Below, piece by piece: positions 22,301-33,607 of a stretch of DNA of 64,000 bases; within the stretch, counting starts at the first letter, position 1; the number at the start of each line of letters is the position of its first letter. A program made the position numbers and the translations under genes. The DNA lies in NCBI GenBank assembly GCA_029582155.1, contig CM055900.1:44761624-44825623 (forward strand), in the 5' to 3' direction. The notes beneath the pieces are model-generated. The model made no database searches. It worked only from the letters and a program-made list of their open reading frames with translations, and had not been told where the DNA came from. The stretch is from Panopea generosa. Its lineage: Eukaryota > Mollusca > Bivalvia > Adapedonta > Hiatellidae.

Positions 22301-25300
22301 TATGAGCTCTACCTGATTTATAAAAAGACTATCAAAATTCCACAAAGGAAGGTTGGTTTATCACTCTATATTTGATCATTAGCCAGGATTAGATGCTGTT
22401 TTGTCTGTTTTATTTTAACCCTTTACTTCATATAGACGCCTTTGGACACCTCTAATATAGACGCCTTTGGACACCTAATATATATGGGTTTTGAATTAGT
22501 GGGTGAATTATGTTTATATTAACTGACAGAGTGGAAAACAGTGCAGGAAGTGTTCAGATTGCTCGTTATGAGCAATCTGAACTTTTCCTGCACTGTTTTC
22601 AAAGGCCTTCTGTGTTTGGTGTGGGAAAATGCGTATCTATGGAGTAAAGGGTTAAAGGATATTGAATTATGCACAACCTACAACTTATAAGGATATAAGG
22701 GATATGGAATCTGCCAATATAATACTTATGTAACTTGGAAACAAACCCCTATAAACTGGTATATAGGAACAACTCTAAAGCAGAAATATGTTGAAAATAG
22801 CATTTGATGTCGAGTACCATGTATACTGTGTTTTTAAAGAATTTTTAGCTTAATTGTTTTTACTTTGTCTCACAAAAAACTTCCTACTTTATAATGCAAT
22901 GATTTCTCTTCTTTTTATTTAGCAATCAAAACAAGGCAGGTATAAAGTGATAGCCAAGCACAGAACCTTAGAGTTGGACAAGTTGGATACAATTGACACT
23001 ATTAAAGAAGAAAGGATTGCACAAGTTAATGAAAATAATGAAAAAGTATCTGAAGAGGACTGTCCCAGCATTGAAAACATTTGTCAGATATGTCAAAAGA
23101 CATTTAATCCAAAAAGAGGTGAACTTCTTAACTGCAAATGTGAACAAAAAGATAAAAGAAAGGGGAAAACAGCAGAAAATAATCCAACTGAAATTAAAAT
23201 AAAGAGTAATGGAGAAAATAAATCCAAAGAAACGGTGATCAATGGAAAGTGTGGTAAAGTACTGATAGACACTGATACTGGTGTAAATAACCGAGAACTT
23301 GTCCATAATGGAATGTCAGGAGAACATACAAGCGGAGCTGAATGTTCACATAAAGATGAAGTGCCAAAAACAGACACAAGTGAGTCTGCTGAGAGGATGT
23401 TCTGTTTGGTTGATATGGAATCTGACAGCGGACTGTCATATGAATCAATGGTAAAAATACTGGTCTTCAATTTCATGATGATTTTGCGATACATATAAAT
23501 GTATTTGGAACAGCTAATTGTATTGATAAATAAAGTTCCAATCATAGTCTGGAATATTTCATCAATTTGAAATTAATTCTTAGGTGTTTGATTTCTGCAA
23601 TGCTATTGAGAAATATCTTATTCTTAAATAGTTGATTTTACTGGCAGGTAAATATAAAGGTCCAGAATTTTTTTTTAGAAACTGATAAAATTTGCACTGT
23701 GTATTTCATTTTTGATAGTTTCAATACAACCATATGTTTTGATATAGTTTCACCCAAATTTACCTTATCTTTCAGCTGCACTGTGCACATAAATTCAAAA
23801 TCTGATTAATAGCTTACCAGCTTTGGTCACAGCATATGCTACATTAAATAATTGTTCTTATTTAGTTGAATGGTTCAAAGTAACAAAATCATAATTATTA
23901 CAGTGTTGAATACAATACTAAATTCTACGCAATTTGGGCGGGTAGGTAGGAGAACAACAAACAAACATTTGTGCAGCCTTACTTTGATATATTGGCATAT
24001 CTGAATATATACATTTTTTTTCCTTGGAACTCAATATTGTCTTAGTACTGTTAAGGATCATTATATAATTCATATTGTTTTCTGGAAAACTTCTTTTGTA
24101 CGTTTATCATGTTACATGTTTAGAAAAAATAAAGTGGCAGTAGATTATTAAATTTATGAAATTTTGTGTATATGACAGATACAGAATTCTTCAACAGATA
24201 CAATCACTTGCAACTCGGAACCCATGGTTCGGGAGATTGTATCGGAACGTGGCAATGATGAGGACTATGTATATGACCTGTACTACACAAACAGTCGTGA
24301 CTTTGACTTCCAAATGTTTGAACACGACTTGACATTTGAGGCGTTTAATAACAATCTAATGTACGATGGAGAAATGCTGGGTGATGAGATGGAGAATGCA
24401 GGTGAGGATGATAATGATGATGAAAATGAAGAAAGCAACTGGAGGAACGACTATCCTGAGGAAGATCCCCACTTTATAGAGAACCAGGAGGCCGAGTACC
24501 ATTATGGAAATGGTAATTAGCCTTTATTTTGCTTCCTGAAAAATATATAGTCACCGCCTCATTCACGCTGCATCAGTAAGTCACTAAATACTTGTTGACT
24601 CTGTTTCTCTACAATCTTTGATTGGAAATTCATGAAACTTAATAGGATGCATCTCTACCAAGTGTTTCAGTTTGATGATTGTTTATAGATTTACAAATTC
24701 ATGGCTGCATTATTTCATTACAATGTCTGGATTTAAATTGATGAAACTTGCTTGAATGCATCACTACCAAGTGGACATGTATGTATAATGTGTTTCAGTA
24801 TATTGATTTATCTCAGAGTTGATTTTTCCCTTTGATTTGGTGCATTACCAAAGTACTGTTTTTGATTATTTTTGTTTGTCCACACAAAAAACCTGCCAGG
24901 ATAAATCTGTACCTTTACGAACAATGTAGCTTTTAGTCAATTAAGCACTTGTTTGGGGAGCATCCATTGTTGCTAGAGATCGTCTGTAATAAATAGTCAC
25001 TTGTAAATGTTAATATATAACAGGTTGTTGTAATAAGGAACACATAACTTTATAGAAATATTTATATACAAAGTATTTCTATTTAATGTTAAGAGTTCAT
25101 TTGTTTTCTTTTTTCATGAGAGATTACATAATTGGACTTTTTTCTTGAATCTCGTTTTTATGCCTCCACCTTTCAAAGAATGGAGATGGTGTATCAGTGT
25201 AGTTAATGTCCATTCTGAAGTAAACACTTTGTATCCTATTAATAACTCCTAAAGGGGAACATATATTTAATTAATATTTTTTGTGTACATGTATTATTAT

Positions 25301-26946
25301 TAAATACAGTCAAACCTGTCTTAAGCAGCCAGTCAATGGAAGGAGCGAATGTGACCTTTTAAGACAGGTTGTTGCTTAATACAGGTTAATTTGATCTTGA
25401 AGCATAGACTTGGGAAAAAGTAATTATGGCTGCTTAACACAAGTGGCTTCTTAATAGAGGTGACCACTTACACATGTTTGACTGTACATGTGAAATTCAA
25501 TTAATTTTTAAAGTTAGTAAAATGTTATTGGAGTTATGGCCCTTTTCAAGTGAATTTTTGGTAAAAACTAGGTTTCTGATCAAAAGGGGGAGCAGTTGTG
25601 TGAACACATTTCTAATCATATTTTTAAATTATTTTATAGAGATCAAAATGGTTCCTTTTACATTGTAGACATGGAGGAATACAATACATTTGAATCTGAG
25701 ACTGGAAATCAGCTGGCTGACTGGATGTCTTGGAGATGTAATTTAGGTATTATTTTGTTTATTTCTTTAAATACTGTAACTAACTCGAACCTTCTTGTGT
25801 GTTTTTTTTATAACAATTATTTGTTAAGCTCAATTTATTTATAAGAGAAATTACGCAGATCAACACTTGATTATCTAAATCATTAAAATTGACACAGGTC
25901 TTATGCATGTTATTTTGTTAATAACACATTTGCTGTATATTTTTAGTGGAGAAAACTACTCCTAAACTACTCTGTCAATGTCAATTTATAGTCTGTTAAC
26001 AGATATACAGAAGTATCTAACACAGTTGTTTAAAATCACAATACCATTTCGTCTCAGTTAATATGAGCAGAGTTCAGTGCTCCAGATAAGCTTTTCTTCA
26101 AATGAGTATTTTACTCCTTAAATAAGTATGCAATGCTTATTTTCAAAATGTTAAGGGTAATGATGAACATTTTAATCAAATTGCTATTAAAAATGAACCC
26201 ATCGACATTGAAAGTGTCAGAATCCAATGCTTATTTTACTCCTTACTTCGAAATTCCAATGCTTTTTACAAAAATTTCAATGCTTAATTACCCCCAAATG
26301 TTACTTATCTGAAGCACTGAGAGTTATGTGCCCTTGATTTTTTTTGGTTTGAACATTTAGGGTTATTTCTATGCAATCAAGGGATAGCACTCTTTCCTGG
26401 GATCATCAAAGGTTAACCAGTTTCTAGCACATTCATCTCTTTCCACAAGTAACTAATAAATTCCCCACTTGGATCAGCGGTGAGTGGCAATGACAGTGAG
26501 ATACATTGTCGTGTACCAATCATCATGGATATGTGTTAAGGGATTCAAACTCCTAATCTCTGGATTGATAGTCAGACACGCTATCAACTGAGCTAACCAA
26601 GCTTGACGCTTGAATCAAATGACAAGGTCAGTGATGACCACTCTCTCACACATTCCACTCATTACATTCACCTCTGTCATTGGCTCGAGACCACTTTCAG
26701 GTTCATGTGACTTTCCAGTCACATAATCACTTCCATTTTCCATGCCAACACTTGTCAACTATTTTGCCTGTAACCTTGCTATTTTCTTTCTTCACAGAGG
26801 ATGGGGACGAGTTATCGAGTGACGATGATCTTGTAGAACAATATGAAGCTTCTGGAGGGCCGTCGTACGATGCCTACTACAGACGAGTACACAAAGAGAT
26901 GGGACAAGAGGAAGAAAACTCGGATGAAAAGTCTGATGTTGAATAA
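19356..26946 (+). CDS. SLC7A6OS: RNA polymerase II nuclear-import factor SLC7A6OS (Iwr1 homologue)
   Basis: Five exons join in phase: 19356-19517, 20871-20996, 22923-23450, 24179-24512 and 26798-26946, giving 432 residues. Residues 1-27 (VVRLKRRRDEDP, LACKKQR) match the conserved N-terminus; GRYKVIAKHR follows at 101-110. The diagnostic Iwr1 segment is EDYVYDLYY at 300-308, then an acidic run and NWRNDYPEED at 359-368; the end is acidic (SSDDDL, YDAYYRRVHKEMG). Known: Iwr1 binds assembled RNA polymerase II and directs its import into the nucleus. The ATG is first in frame and starts the conserved block. A variant poly(A) signal ATTAAA lies at 27000. Odd: residues 143-169 hold five cysteines (CQIC then CKC) that I do not recall from vertebrate forms. 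It is convergent with MPHOSPH6. A phase-matched 78-nt exon inside intron 4 may be optional. Confidence 0.95.
19681..20691. mobile_element. 1.0-kb inverted-repeat element with many internal TIR copies
   Basis: It starts TGTGGCAACCCTTAGTG and ends CACTAAGGGTTGCCACA. It is flanked by a perfect 6-bp direct repeat GTGCAG (19675-19680 and 20692-20697). The end motif CCTTAGTGTAACAAAA recurs inside in both orientations (near 19727, 20050, 20130, 20545-20690). The core also carries two CATTGACCTTGACC boxes. No transposase. It fills most of SLC7A6OS intron 1. Confidence 0.85.
22419..22651. mobile_element. TTAA-flanked hairpin MITE, copy 1
   Basis: 233 bp with ends CCCTTTACT and AGTAAAGGG between TTAA (22415-22418) and TTAA (22652-22655). 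The centre is a hairpin of about 27-bp arms (AGTGTTCAGATTGCTCGTTA against GAGCAATCTGAACTTTTCC). TTAA sites and CCC ends are typical of the piggyBac superfamily. It lies in SLC7A6OS intron 2. Confidence 0.9.
25307..25484. mobile_element. TA-flanked MITE (Tc1/mariner-like), copy 1
   Basis: The ends CAGTCAAACCTGT and ACATGTTTGACTG are inverted repeats between TA dinucleotides. The inside repeats the theme TTAAGACAGGTTGTTGCTTAA. It lies in SLC7A6OS intron 4. Two further copies are at 40.2 and 63.5 kb. Confidence 0.85.
25669..25746 (+). other. possible 78-nt cassette exon of SLC7A6OS
   Basis: In intron 4 an acceptor (CATTGTAG) and a donor (TTAG then GTATTA) bound 78 nt open in the frame set by exon 4. 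It begins with 2 nt and ends with 1 nt, exactly as needed to join exons 4 and 5 without a shift. It would add 26 residues (DMEEYNTFESETGNQLADW and on), acidic like the neighbouring protein. It may be an alternative exon or chance. Confidence 0.4.
26350..26610 (-). repeat. tRNA-derived SINE, family 1
   Basis: Nearly complete minus-strand copy: degenerate head with GGGATTCAAACTCC on the plus strand, body with ACATTGTCGTGTACCAATC and ATCAGCGGTGAG, and tail near CAATCAAGGG. It ends about 190 bp before SLC7A6OS exon 5. Confidence 0.8.
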
Positions 26947-27399
26947 TTTCACTTACAAGATGCACTGATAATATTGTAAAACAACAAAAAAAATGTAATA
27001 TTAAAAACAAATAGTGTTATTTTGTCTTTGTTGACCATCTGGCAAAGCAGTTCCGGGTCCATTGATTGATGAGCATCGAATATGAACACGACAGGCTCCG
27101 CAACTCTCATGTTTTTTAACATAGTTTTTCCCCTTGTGAACTTGGGCATTTGTGTTTTATCAGTTTTTCTGTCGTGTCTGATTTGATTTTAATGAATTTT
27201 CACACAATATTTATTTGGTTTTGAAGTGTTATGTCCCTTTTGGGCCTTAGAAAGTTGAAATGAACTCAGATTTTTTTTTCAAGTTACAATTTGATATTTG
27301 TATTCATCTGTGCTTCTTGTTGTTGTTTTTTTTAAGAAAAATATTTACTCTATGCCTATGTATCAGTTGGGCTAGAATATCTTGTTGACTATATTAGGG

Positions 27400-27645
27400 T
27401 CTTTCATGGCCGAGTGGTCAAAGGTGCCGTCTCAAGATCACTTACCTCTCACCGCTAAGGTCATAGGTTTGAGTCCTGCTCACTCCAAAAACTTTGTGAG
27501 AAAGTTTCAAGTTACTTGCTGAAGGACGATGGTTCTACTCAGTCTGTCTCATTCTGAGGTCTTCCTCCACCAGTAAAACTGTATATACCATAAATAACCT
27601 GAAGTGTGTTGAAAATGGCATTAAACACCATTCAAATTTTTTTTT
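27400..27645 (+). repeat. tRNA-derived SINE, family 2
   Basis: The head resembles a long-variable-arm tRNA (TGGCCGAGTGGTCAAAGG, B-box ATAGGTTTGAGTCCTG). The body has GAAGGACGATGGTTCTACTC, TGAGGTCTTCCTCCACC and GTGTTGAAAATGGCATTAAA. Related copies are at 54.4 and 61.1 kb. Confidence 0.85.
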
Positions 27646-27980
27646 AAAAAATTGACTGAAAAAAGGGACATACTGAAGAGGTGAAATGAAAATTTACTTG
27701 TGTACAAACATTAGATAGAGCTATACTCCCATGAATGTATGAACCATTTGGATATATTAAAATATGGCAATCTGCAAACTTCATATACTGAAAGGATAAT
27801 GAAATGCCCAATGAATTTCAGATTATTATAGATTTTGTCTGACAATAATACCGACAAAATCATTAATGAAATTACATATATATTCCAAGGTGGTATATTT
27901 AAAATTAAAAAATAATACTTAAGTTTGATAATGTGGCTCTGAAATTCTCCCAGGATTTCTGTATATTTCAGTACATTTAT

Positions 27981-28188
27981 CCCTTTACTCCATAGATACG
28001 CATTTTCCCGCACCAATCACAGAAGGCCTTTGAAAACAGTGCAGGAAGAGTTCAAATTGCTCATAACAAGCAATCTGAAAACTTCCTGCACTGTTTTCCA
28101 CTCTGTCAGTTAATATAAACATAATTCACCCAATAATTCAAAATCCATCTATATTAGGTGTCCAAAGGTGTCTATATGAAGTAAAGGG
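27981..28188. mobile_element. TTAA hairpin MITE, copy 2, opposite orientation
   Basis: 208 bp running CCCTTTACTCCATAG to AGTAAAGGG, followed by TTAA (28189-28192) and preceded by TTAT, a one-base decay. About 25 bp shorter than copy 1 because one repeat of the GACGCCTTTGGACACC end segment is missing. The hairpin is kept. Confidence 0.88.
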
Positions 28189-28189
28189 T

Positions 28190-30180
28190 TAAAACATTTT
28201 TTTATAATACTTGGAATCATGCTTGTTTTTTCTTTAAATAGAAAAAGAAAATTATTACTCTTTGTTACATGAATACCCATGAAAGTGTTTCAACCACACA
28301 AGTTTTTGCTCTTTTTGAAAAACTAATATAAGGCTTGCATGCATATAAGATGTTATATTTTTATATCTGCATTGTGCAGATTTCATGAAAAAAATTTCAA
28401 ATGTCAATATTAATTTTATTTAAATTGCCGCAGCAAGCAATCTACTGTATGTGTCCTCACAATGTTTTTTTCTTCAACTGCGTGATACAATACATCACCA
28501 CATAAAGAGGTCATATTTTGTGACCATCAAATTGACAAAACTTCTGCCTCAGGTTTGTAAACTATTCAATATTGTATTGATTTTGAAAATTTATACACGG
28601 AACTGAAGTAATTAGTATTTCCTATATCGATTTGATGATGATACAAACACAAATTTCAGAAAAGTGTTGTTGTTTAGCACAAGTCGTTTACAGCTATCTA
28701 AAATTTGTGTCGTATATACTAGTGCATGTGTAGCTCATGGACAATTTTCTCAATTCTGTATGGATATATAATTAAAAATGTCACAAATCTGAAAACGGTT
28801 ATTAAATATTTTCTTTAACTATGTGGGCATACAGTCATTTGAGATTAGTTGAAAATACTTCCGATGCCCTCATCATTTAATGGCAGGACATAAAGTTGCC
28901 CTTGTTTGTTCATGGATACTACTTGCATGTCTGCTGATCACACTTTCTTATCAGCTATACTCCTCCTAAACTTCTCAACTGATTTCCTCAAATTTACTAG
29001 GGAATATCTGTATGAAGTGTAGTTGTATATTTCCTCATGTACTGGTCCATCAACTTGTGGACATTATAAATTTAATGGTAAATCTGTCACACTTCTTATC
29101 GGCTCCACTCCTAAGTTTCTTCTAAACTTGCGAAGGAGTGTCTGTAAGGGCCAGTTGTGCAAATTGTCATTGAGTTTTGGTCCATCTACTCTTGGCAGGG
29201 TTTTGGCCCATTTATTAGCTGGATTATTCGTATAATAGGGGGGTTATTGTATTGGTTTTTCAGGTTAAAGTTTTTTATCAGGGAAAATATCTATGCAACC
29301 ACTCATTGGATATGAATGAAACTTCACGTGTGTTCAGCATCATCAATGGAATAAATAGACACAAGAACCATAACTTTAGATCGCATTTTGGCAAAGTTAT
29401 GGCCCTTTTTTACTTAATTTTTCAGGTTAAAGTTTTTAATCAGGTAAGATATCTATGCAACCACTCATTGGATATGAAGTGGACTATTTTACTAATGCGC
29501 AATAATCATATGCATTTCATGTCATTTTAGTGGAAATTGTATGCTTTGACTACTGCACATTTGAAGTGTTTTTTCTCTATGTTTGATAGAACAAAAATCG
29601 TAATAAAATCAAATGTGAATCTTTTCAACCTCTGCTAAGGCAATTGCATTTTGAAACTATTTTTGGTCGGAGGAAATAAAATATCCGTCGACAGTTTATA
29701 GAACAAAATGGTAAATGCTCCACATGATAACTATAGAAGGCTGTGCCTCCCAAAAATGTTGATGCCACAGCCAAATGATTATATATGTACATGTAGATAG
29801 TATTTATTCATTGATACTAGAAGTTGAACATTTAAAGGGCAAGTAAAAAAAAAAATGAATTCTTTTGTTTAATTATTTAAATATATTTATTTCAATTTAT
29901 GAGGATTGACATGTATATAAAGGTATAACTATTCTGTTGTTAAAATCTTATATTTATTCTCTAACAAGTCCATGTTAACTGATTCAATAGCGTGATTTAG
30001 AATCATTGTATATCAACAAATATAATTTCTGTAAATAGTTATATTTATATGTCTTGCCAAATGAATAAATAGATATAACAAGATACAACATAAGTGCTGT
30101 GATTCATAAGCTATGGTTGATTGTCCATACTTTTTTCAGCATTCATGTAAACACATTTAGATATAAAACATATCTCAACA
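28190..30180. other. intergenic, mostly old repeats
   Basis: No gene seen. At 29262-29500 a segment with TTCAGGTTAAAGTTTTT and CTATGCAACCACTCATTGG occurs twice about 167 bp apart, part of a degenerate tandem repeat beginning near 28900. Confidence 0.5.
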
Positions 30181-30197
30181 TTTGTCATTTCATTATT

Positions 30198-30221
30198 ATG
30201 TATATATATATATAATATATA

Positions 30222-30263
<42 letters not shown>
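30198..30263. repeat. (TA)n microsatellite
   Basis: A TA run that abuts the left end of the hAT-like element; the right end of the element is also followed by TA repeats. Confidence 0.95.
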
Positions 30264-30266
<3 letters not shown>

Positions 30267-31622
30267 GGCTTTTAAAATTCCAAAATGCAAATTGGTCCAG
30301 GGTTTTTATTTGTGTAAGAATTGCTGCCGTTAGAATCACCCCACCCACCGCGCAATTTTATCAATTCGTTTATTTTTCATGTTATCTGTGTTTAATTTGA
30401 CTTAACTTTTCTAAATATGTACATTATCATTACCAACATCATGTGTTCTCATTTGAATGAACCAGTTTCAATCAATTTCATGCAAAAAATAGATTCAGGA
30501 TGTAAACTGGAAGCATCGCGTATCGGGATATAGCCTCGATTCGTCTCAAGCCGATGCCACATTCAATGCGTTGAACATTGTCAGAAGCACTTTTTATTAA
30601 ATGTGTCATTTAAACATACTAGCCAATAGCAGTCTTTTTAATCGCTAAACTATATGTGAATATATGTAAATTTGCTTACAACCACTTTCAACTCTGTCTC
30701 CTATCATAGAATTATATATTCATTAAAAAAAATGTTTGCATCTAATGGAAGATATTTAAAATGGAATATAAAACTTATCGACGAAATCCTATTTTAAGTG
30801 CACAAACAAACTGCACAATTACATTGTATGTTTTGAATGAAACAACACGTTTGCTGTCGTCTCTTTGATGACCGTGACGTCACCGTGCGTCGGCTATCAT
30901 CAAAGAGATATTGTACAGGTGAAACGTACATGATTTCAAGTTCTTGAAAATGTCATGTTTATGTCGTTTCTTTTTGAAAATTGAAGCATGTTTTTGGATT
31001 ATGAAGTTAGTAATATGGAGGAAATATATCAAATTAATGGATAAGATATATAAATGGTATGTACTCTGTGGACAACTATTTTTTTCCAAAAATGTGGCTA
31101 ATGCAAACAATTACAGTCCGACATCAAAATAAAATCGGTCCAGGTTTTGTCACTTTCCTAATTAATGTCATTAATATTATAATTAAAGTCACTGTTAAAA
31201 AGTCGAACAAACAAGTAATATTGCGCTGTTTATTAAATATTTTAAAGACCCAGGCAATTATCTGTCTGAAAGTCCCAGTTTGACCACTTGGAAAAAATAA
31301 ACGTCACGATCAAACAATTTAACGCATTACGGCAAGCGTTTTGATGAACCGATATGGGTCGCTGATCACACATCGAAGGCCTGTTACGTATGATAGACTC
31401 TTCCGAAAAAAACTCCCCTACATATCCGTAAAGGCTTACCGGGTAGTCAAAATTGACCTCCTTTCGCACAGTGAGTGATGGGGGTAATTCATACGACTGA
31501 TAGAAAATATCTGGACCAATTTTTTATTAATTTTTTTTTTTATTAAATTTTGAAACGAAAACCTGTTTTGAACAGTAGAAGTCGGTCCAAAAACTGAAAA
31601 ACCAGTGATTTTAGAAACCCTG
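30264..31622. mobile_element. hAT-like non-autonomous element in a TA repeat
   Basis: The left end CAGGGCTTTTAAAAT and right end ATTTTAGAAACCCTG are inverted repeats with three mismatches; the CAGGG start is typical of hAT ends. Both sides are ATATATAT, which could be an 8-bp duplication but cannot be told from the microsatellite. 1,359 bp, no transposase. It contains a hairpin with a TGACGTCA box at 30860-30909. Confidence 0.65.
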
Positions 31623-31644
31623 ATATATATATATTATGTGTATA

Positions 31645-32184
31645 CAGTGAGAGGAAAAAGGAAGTATACATTTTTATTTTTAAAATTATTTCATAATGGA
31701 CTAAGAAACAGAATGAAAATTTTGATAAATACATTAGTCAGTCCATCAAGGATTGATTTCCCCTATCAGTGACTACTCGAGTCTGTGCAGAAACGTACAG
31801 CATGTGTATCATGAAATATGCGTTAAACTCACAGACAACAATTGAAACGTCAAATTCAATTAAACTGTTGCTGTACATACTGAGTTTAGCCTAGCAAAAT
31901 GAAGTACACATTAAAGATTTTAAAAACCAAAACCGAGTCATGGGGAGACTCACAGAAAACCAACACTTTGAAGTCATTGGGATGTGGCGTGCTGGCTCTT
32001 CACAGTAGGTATTGACATTGCTGTCATTCATTTTACACATTGTTTTGCTATGAAATGAATAGAATTCTTGTTTTGTGATTTAACAATATGAAATATAAAT
32101 GTACAAAATATCTCTACAATACCTTTACTGTACTTTGAACTATCAACATTTATATACAGTGTAAACTTCCTTTTCCTCTCATCG
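31645..32184 (+). mobile_element. internally deleted Tc1-like transposon
   Basis: Ends CAGTGAGAGGAAAAAGGAAG and CTTCCTTTTCCTCTCATCG are inverted repeats flanked by TA (31643-31644, 32185-32186). At 31940-32008 an ATG opens 22 codons, MGRLTENQHFEVIGMWRAGS and two more, matching the start of the first helix-turn-helix of Tc1 transposases (family knowledge), then a stop. The catalytic domain is gone. 540 bp. Confidence 0.8.
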
Positions 32185-32189
32185 TATTT

Positions 32190-33600
32190 AAAATCAAAAC
32201 GAATTTGCAGCTTAAGACTACTTAAAGGGAGTATATATCGGGATAAAACGCTATAAATGTCTTCCAGAGTAAAACAAAATAGATAAAAACCATCGTGTCA
32301 TCATTAATAAATATAAACCAAATAGTTTAGTATGTCAAATCCACCATAACGTGACAAAATAGATATGTGAATTGGAGTGGTAAACTTGAAACGAAATCCC
32401 CATTCTAATAATAGACAGCGTTTAAATACTGTTTGACAACCTTTGCATCGTTATTCCGACTCTTTCTAAAATGACACAATTTTTACTATGTCTCTGTATT
32501 ACAGATTAAACTGAAATCAAAAAGAAATCACACGACTTGTTTAATACGTCAAAAAATATGTTGCCATTTTAGTCTAACCTAGGTGTGTAGACCAAGTTAA
32601 GAAATCCATTATTTTGGCATGCTTAATTAGATATCTTTTTGGCAATATGGGGCCAGTGAGTATATATAATTACAGGAATCCAGATTCCAGGCTCATTTTG
32701 CACTTAAAAAGACAGAATGAGATAAAAACATTTGCAAATAAATTCACAAAATGAACTTTAAACCCATATAGCTGCAGAAGTTCCAATAATATAATACTAA
32801 AATTTAGAGCCACCAAGCAATCTTTTATTCATTTTTTTTATAAAGTTTAACATTGAAATCACAAGAAAGTGATGATCTCAAAATGTTTGTATAAAGCTCG
32901 CCAGAGGTCTTGTCTGATTATATAAGGCTTGAATTAACAGCTTTTTTATTATTTGGATATCTGATCTGCTGTCCATAATGCAAGTTCGGGAGACACAAAA
33001 CAAAAAAATCTTCAAAGGCCCCTTGTTGACGTGCAATATGCAGCACTTATTCCAGCCCATACACCTGGAGAAATACCAAATATCAGTTTTGTTTTAAGCA
33101 GGGTATTTTTTTATAGAGCAGATAACAACACTGGATTTATGATCAAAGTGTTGTGAGTTTGATCCGTAATTCTACATTTATTTTAATTCTTTTATATAAT
33201 GTTACTGAGACCCCATGTATCATTGCCGTACATTAATCACATTAAAGATATGCGGAACTTCAAAATTGGATTTAAGTGTATCCTACTCTATCAAAAAATA
33301 AAACTTGGTGTTGACAGTCACTGTGAAATGTTTGCTGTTCAAGATGTCATCATTCCTCATCAATACCACCCACAAATCTTCATCACAATCATTGCTGGTG
33401 ACCTGTACATGTCATGTACACAGTCTGTATCACATTTCATATGTAAAATATAGCTTATACTTGAACGTAAGCAGATTTTAATTGGCGCTAATTATCTTTA
33501 TAATACATGGTCACTTTCTTCAACTCCAGTTCATTTCTCGCACTGTATGGTACACTGCCACACTTTGATATCCTTAACTTTGTTTCTGAAACACTGTATG
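32190..33600. other. intergenic, no gene seen
   Basis: AT-rich 3' flank of MPHOSPH6. A worn tRNA-like stretch at 33120-33175 may be a SINE trace. ATTAAA on the minus strand (33482-33477) is a candidate MPHOSPH6 poly(A) signal, about 126 nt after the stop. Confidence 0.5.
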
Positions 33601-33607
33601 TTGTTTT

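Noticed and set aside
22968..23545. Long minus-strand open frames
   Set aside because: They are antisense shadows of the A-rich exon 3 of SLC7A6OS, which is fixed by phase and homology on the plus strand.
25639..25746. Longer version of the SLC7A6OS cassette exon using the upstream AG
   Set aside because: Starting at 25640 in the phase set by exon 4 meets a TAG stop before the acidic segment.
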